The notes under the pieces: generated by a model
Told to the model about the DNA's origin: nothing
Database searches by the model: none
What the model saw: only the letters and a program-made list of their open reading frames with translations
Program-made: the position numbers and the translations under genes
Shown: piece by piece, positions 60,701 to 64,000 of the stretch
Numbering within the stretch: the first letter of the stretch is position 1
How the letters are laid out: every line of letters begins with the position of its first letter
Assembly: GCA_004794785.1 (NCBI GenBank)
Contig: SJOL01010002.1
Coordinates: forward strand, 952,358 to 1,016,357
Source of the DNA: Opisthorchis felineus
Taxonomy: Eukaryota; Platyhelminthes; Trematoda; Opisthorchiida; Opisthorchiidae
Reading direction: 5' to 3'
Length of the DNA stretch: 64,000 bases

Positions 60701-62147
60701 TGGTGAGCCGAACCAGCGTATTTGGTGGATGCACACCGTAGAAAGCCGGAAGGGGGACAGTACCTCATACCACTAGATAACTGGTCCACCACACAACGAC
60801 TGACCAACAGCGTAACAGCAGACGATACAAAGCATTCCATGGAAGAGTTGTGACAGCTTTAGATACATTCATTGAATACTATTTGAGTGAAGTCCAGGCA
60901 CTGCGTAGGTCGCACAGTAAAGTGGATATACTGTGGTGTGACAAGACCGGATAGCCGTTCTTGAATAGAAGCCCATACGTGAAAGCTCGGTGGACATGGG
61001 CAGTCAAGAAAAACTAACAATGAAACCACTACTACCCTGTATTGCATTGCATTCAAGGGAAAACAGTGCCACTAGTCACCGGAGACAGCATTCATCTTGG
61101 GTTCCTCAAAATTACAGATGGAAGGGAAGTGTGACAGAGACCAAAATTCTTACATGTTCAGTTGAAGAAGTGGGACGTGCTAGTGCTGTGAAGAAATCGT
61201 TGTTCATTGCTAAAGGGTAAAACTGATTCCCACTTCAGTAACACGCAGAACACAATGTCGGCGCTTCAGCCACGGGTTACAGGAACAACAAGGAACGTAA
61301 AGGTGGAATGTTCATTATCTAATCAATTCAGTATACAGTGGACTCCGTACCAGTCAACGCTCCAAAAGGGTGACTTGTAATTTAAAATGTGCAAAAATCC
61401 GATTAAGAAGTCATGGAATGAAGCCACGCGCAATACTATCAGGGCTTATAATGTCATTTTCAGCACTTATACAGGCCAAGAACGTCAAACGAGTTTATCG
61501 TGCTAAAGTGGGTCAGTGGTAGACCCAAATGAGAACTAGACAGTTGAACACAATGGTACTTATTTCAAATAGCCTAATGTCTCGGGTTGCCAAAAAAACA
61601 AGGTCCAAATCGTCTACACGCACAATGAGCGGGTAGTGGTTTCACGATTTCCCTGCTCCAACAAGCGCCTGTGAATATTGGGCAGAACTACAGGTAGTTC
61701 GCAATAAGTCCCACGTGGACCATCTGAAGACGATTTAGATCCATATAGAGCCGAAGAGATGAGTGATAACAAGACAGTTCTAAAATCAATATTATGTGCG
61801 AATGATGGCCTATTCATGTGGAGACAAATGAGCAGCCAAATAGTAAAATGGACTGACGGTTCAGGTTGCCTGCAGGGCACACTTGTGCGGCCAGCTGATT
61901 TCACGTCCCCCGCAACGCTGCCCACATATATCAACGGACCCTTTTTTGAGTGAGCATGCATATACAATTACAAACAGTCAACCTCTGAGGACCTAAGTGG
62001 CAACCAACCGCTGTTGTTTCTTTGCGGAGCATCCCCAAGCACAGCTTCAATACAGGGAAGAAAAGACAGGATCAGATGGTCGCTCTGCATGTAAAATATG
62101 GCCATATATTTACAGAACAAAAAAGGAAAATAAGAAGCAAGACAATC
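57756..62147. other. Long intergenic stretch, 3' flank of the RGG gene
   Basis: Open frames up to 117 codons on both strands carry no recognisable motif. Close to the RGG stop, on the minus strand, an AATATA (about 62110-62105) about 40 bases downstream is a candidate variant polyadenylation signal. Confidence 0.35.
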
Positions 62148-62260
62148 TCATTTTCCACGGAAGCTTCCACGACCGGGTCCACCACCACCGGGAGCACCTC
62201 GTCCCACGGAGCCTCCTCGCCCACCACCGCGAGGTCCACCGGTGCCTGGAGCACCTCGAC
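62148..62260 (-). CDS. Last exon of an RGG-rich protein (partial gene)
   Basis: The minus strand has a strong acceptor (CCCTCTGTCTGCTTAATGTCACAG) ending at 62261. It is followed by 36 codons in phase 1, read RGAPGTGGPRGGGRGG, SVGRGAPGGGGPGRG and SFRGK, then TGA (62150-62148). Gly and Arg make up most of it, in RGG/GRG spacing. That is the usual form of an RNA-binding C-terminal tail (family knowledge: Sm/LSm proteins, fibrillarin-type and other RNP proteins, often arginine-methylated). Which of these it is cannot be told from the tail. Upstream exons would lie at higher coordinates, mostly beyond this window. Confidence 0.6.
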
Positions 62261-62489
62261 CTGTGACATTAAGCAGACAGAGGGAATAGATGGTTACAAA
62301 GTAGGCCATGTATCACTTTTCAAATGTTCTTGATACTTTAATTAGGCGTACAATGAGCCCCTCAAATACGCTACAATTACCGAGGTTTGTCGGTCGCCTA
62401 CACATATAGCTGAGAGATGTCGGGCAACTGAGAGTGTGAAGGCAATTCCGTTTTACAGAATTTTTCAAAATTTTTTCTATTGCTTACAC
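62261..62489 (-). other. Probable last intron of the RGG gene
   Basis: This lies between the candidate penultimate exon and the last exon: about 229 bp with donor GTGTAAG (62489) and the strong acceptor above. It contains nothing else. Confidence 0.3.
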
Positions 62490-62595
62490 GTTGTGGATCA
62501 ATGTTTTGCGAAAGTCCTTTCGAAGTTGTTGGTGTCACTGAACCAGCTGACAGTAATTTGATCATTTGGTCTTTGCCTGATTTTAAAGACGATGG

Positions 62596-62596
<1 letters not shown>
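62490..62596 (-). CDS. Candidate penultimate exon of the RGG gene (uncertain)
   Basis: The minus-strand frame reads PSSLKSGKDQMIKLLSAG, then SVTPTTSKGLSQNIDPQ, and a donor GTGTAAG whose phase (1) fits the last exon. Composition is protein-like. Against it, the 5' boundary would be inside an (AG)n tract, which is a poor acceptor context. GTAAGC two bases further is a better donor in the wrong phase. Confidence 0.22.

Positions 62597-62653
<57 letters not shown>
62597..62653. repeat. Compound (CT)n(AT)n microsatellite
   Basis: (CT)n at 62597-62624 runs directly into (AT)n at 62625-62653. Confidence 0.97.
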
Positions 62654-62654
<1 letters not shown>

Positions 62655-62656
<2 letters not shown>

Positions 62657-63590
62657 CACAGGATAGGCTGGTGGCCCGCGCCACACACATACAAATGGCT
62701 AGCTAGTTCTAGCCATCATTCAGCCAAGCCCGTACAACACTGGTCACAGAAAGTCACCTCCGGCATCGTTGTGGGCTTGACACTCCGGAATGTCCGGAGT
62801 GTTGGTGAGTCCTTTGCGGCAGTCTTTTGATCGCAGTCACTGCACATTTGGGTTGTTAGGCCTCCAGGTTCAACAGCCCCGGTGATGCCCTTGCGTCTTG
62901 CACGCTTCAGCTTTCTGGCTTCGAAGTTGATGATCGTTGAATTGATGAACTCGCTCCCTCCATGTCGTCCTAGTTTGTGCTTCCGCTTCCAACTTCACGA
63001 GGTCCACATTAGCAGCTTTTGGACCTTTGCCCAAGGTAGCTAGATTCTAAGGCTTTCGTTTCTTTGTATTCACCTGACCATATAGAAGCTAATTGGAAAC
63101 CGTGTTCCCCTCCATTCGGCAAACATTTTGCAGTCACCGTAGACGGTTGGATGTGATCACCACCTCCATTACATCGCACCGCGCAATAAAGAAGGAACTC
63201 CTTGTCCAGCACTCCTTTAGTCCACTGAACGCTAGATGTCAGCGCTGGACAGTGCAATCGAAAGCTGCTCAAGTGTTGGAGGTGGTGTCACTACATGGTC
63301 GCTGTTTCAATGCTGCACAAGAGAATAGACGGAATCATCGCCTTATGGACGTGCAGTCTGGTCCCCATTACCAGGCACCAGTTCATCCACATCCGTTTCT
63401 CGAGTTTGTCAAAAGGTACACTAGTCTTGGCAACACGGAATCTCAGCTCACAGCTGACGGTCAAGCTAGCAGACAATGTGCTTCCGAGGTAGCGGAAGTC
63501 CGTGCGGTAGTCTACAAACTCCGTTCCCATCTTTGCCAAACTGAGCAGCAGCAGTCAAATTTACCGGCTGGGCGCAGTTCATGTGTATGT
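62655..63590 (-). mobile_element. RTE-like retrotransposon 3' part, 5'-truncated and decayed
   Basis: On the minus strand, FRYLGSTLSASL (about 63495) starts the block after the catalytic site, and CELRFRVAKTSVPFDKLEKR and HVHKAMIPSILL follow. After stops and a frame change, LSSFRLHCPALTSSVQWT and DKEFL fit the FHLRCLR...W.D.V...E.L segment. VDLVKLEAEAQTRTTWRERV (about 63000) fits the C-terminal RDR..WR segment. The 3' end is near the (AT)n tract at 62653. No catalytic motif is in this copy. Confidence 0.7.
62780..62802. repeat. Perfect 10-bp inverted repeat, 3-base loop
   Basis: ACACTCCGGA and TCCGGAGTGT flank ATG, near the 3' end of the minus-strand retroelement. It would form a tight hairpin in the element RNA. 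Confidence 0.7.
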
Positions 63591-64000
63591 GCGAACAACA
63601 CTATATATGTCCCAGAATTTTTTCAATCCGTATCTGACTGGGATTTGGGTAGAAGCGTTTCATGATTCCGAAGATAGCGTGCCGATTCCGTACCGTCTAG
63701 ACGGCCACCTCTTCAACCCGAAACGCTTCAAAGCCGTACGAGTCAAAGACTTATATTCTGCTTTTTGCGGATCACAACATAGCGTGTTGTGAAGATTTCT
63801 GCTACCTTGGCAGTATCCTATCGTCAAACTCGACAATCATTACTTAACTATCTATGCGGGCTGTCAGGGCAAGCACTGTATCCGGCCGCCTACATAGACG
63901 CATTTAGAGCAGCCGAAGTTTGCATGTGGACACCAAGGCCGCAGAGTACCGATCTGTCGTACCGTATTAACTACTCTATGGCAGCGAACCATGGTTAATA
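63591..64000 (+). mobile_element. RTE-like reverse transcriptase fragment, runs off the right edge
   Basis: The plus strand reads PIPYRLDGHLFNPKRFKAVR (from about 63690) and VKDLYSAFCGSQHSV, where LLFADDC has decayed. A jump follows to EDFCYLGSILSSNSTIIT (about 63790), then stops, VDTKAAEYRSVV and LLYGSEPWL at the window end. The order is that of a non-LTR reverse transcriptase, with the catalytic aspartates lost and about 50 residues missing between the two blocks. It belongs to the same broad family as 62655-63590 but in the opposite orientation, the two facing away from each other at about 63590. Confidence 0.75.

Noticed and set aside
62072..62269. 65-codon minus-strand frame overlapping the RGG exon
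   Set aside because: The alternative frame lacks the RGG regularity and would need a phase-0 join; the RGG frame with its strong acceptor explains the sequence better.
63093..63665. 190-codon plus-strand gene
   Set aside because: It is antisense to a recognisable minus-strand retroelement and has no domain of its own.

Overview
The window looks like nuclear DNA of a digenean flatworm. It is AT-leaning, intron-rich and gene-poor, and packed with decayed retroelements and tRNA-derived short repeats. An opisthorchiid liver fluke (Clonorchis/Opisthorchis type) is my best guess. That rests on the style of the RTE-like reverse transcriptases and on the tRNA-derived repeat near 22.0 kb, and it is recall, not a database match.

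One gene is certain: a complete GTP-dependent phosphoenolpyruvate carboxykinase (PEPCK) on the minus strand, 33838 down to 25671. It has six coding exons, GT-AG introns of 3143, 231, 707, 1557 and 673 bp, a 618-residue product and an intact active site. A splice acceptor lies 13 nt upstream of its ATG, so a 5' leader is spliced on, in cis or by spliced-leader trans-splicing. A second gene is represented by a convincing last exon encoding an Arg-Gly-rich C-terminus (minus strand, 62260-62148); its other exons probably lie beyond the right edge. Four further exon-like open segments (3.1, 36.6, 50.5 and 50.8 kb) are listed at low confidence.

The rest is repeat. Plus-strand RTE-like pieces lie at 1.7-2.8 kb (endonuclease) and 34.4-35.7 kb (reverse transcriptase to 3' end). 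Minus-strand pieces lie at 22.8-23.4 kb (reverse transcriptase with the YADD motif lost) and 62.7-63.6 kb. A plus-strand copy runs off the right edge from 63.6 kb. A possible R2-like reverse transcriptase fragment is at 12.4-13.0 kb (minus). A dead Tc1/mariner-type transposase fragment is at 54.5-54.85 kb (minus). tRNA-derived SINE-like repeats occur at 4.1-4.7 (an inverted pair), 20.2, 22.0, 40.3, 51.8 and 57.7 kb. A short dispersed repeat, seen seven times, carries a hammerhead-ribozyme-like core in its best copies. There are also a perfect 21-bp palindrome (15.9 kb), a foldback with about 42-bp arms (40.9 kb), several (AT)n tracts and a 57-base assembly gap (43283-43339).

Reading by region: 1-25.6 kb is repeat-rich intergenic DNA; 25.7-33.9 kb is PEPCK; 34-62 kb is repeat-rich intergenic DNA with a few unassigned exon-like stretches; 62.1-64 kb is the end of the RGG gene buried among retroelement fragments. 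The two genes show no functional link.
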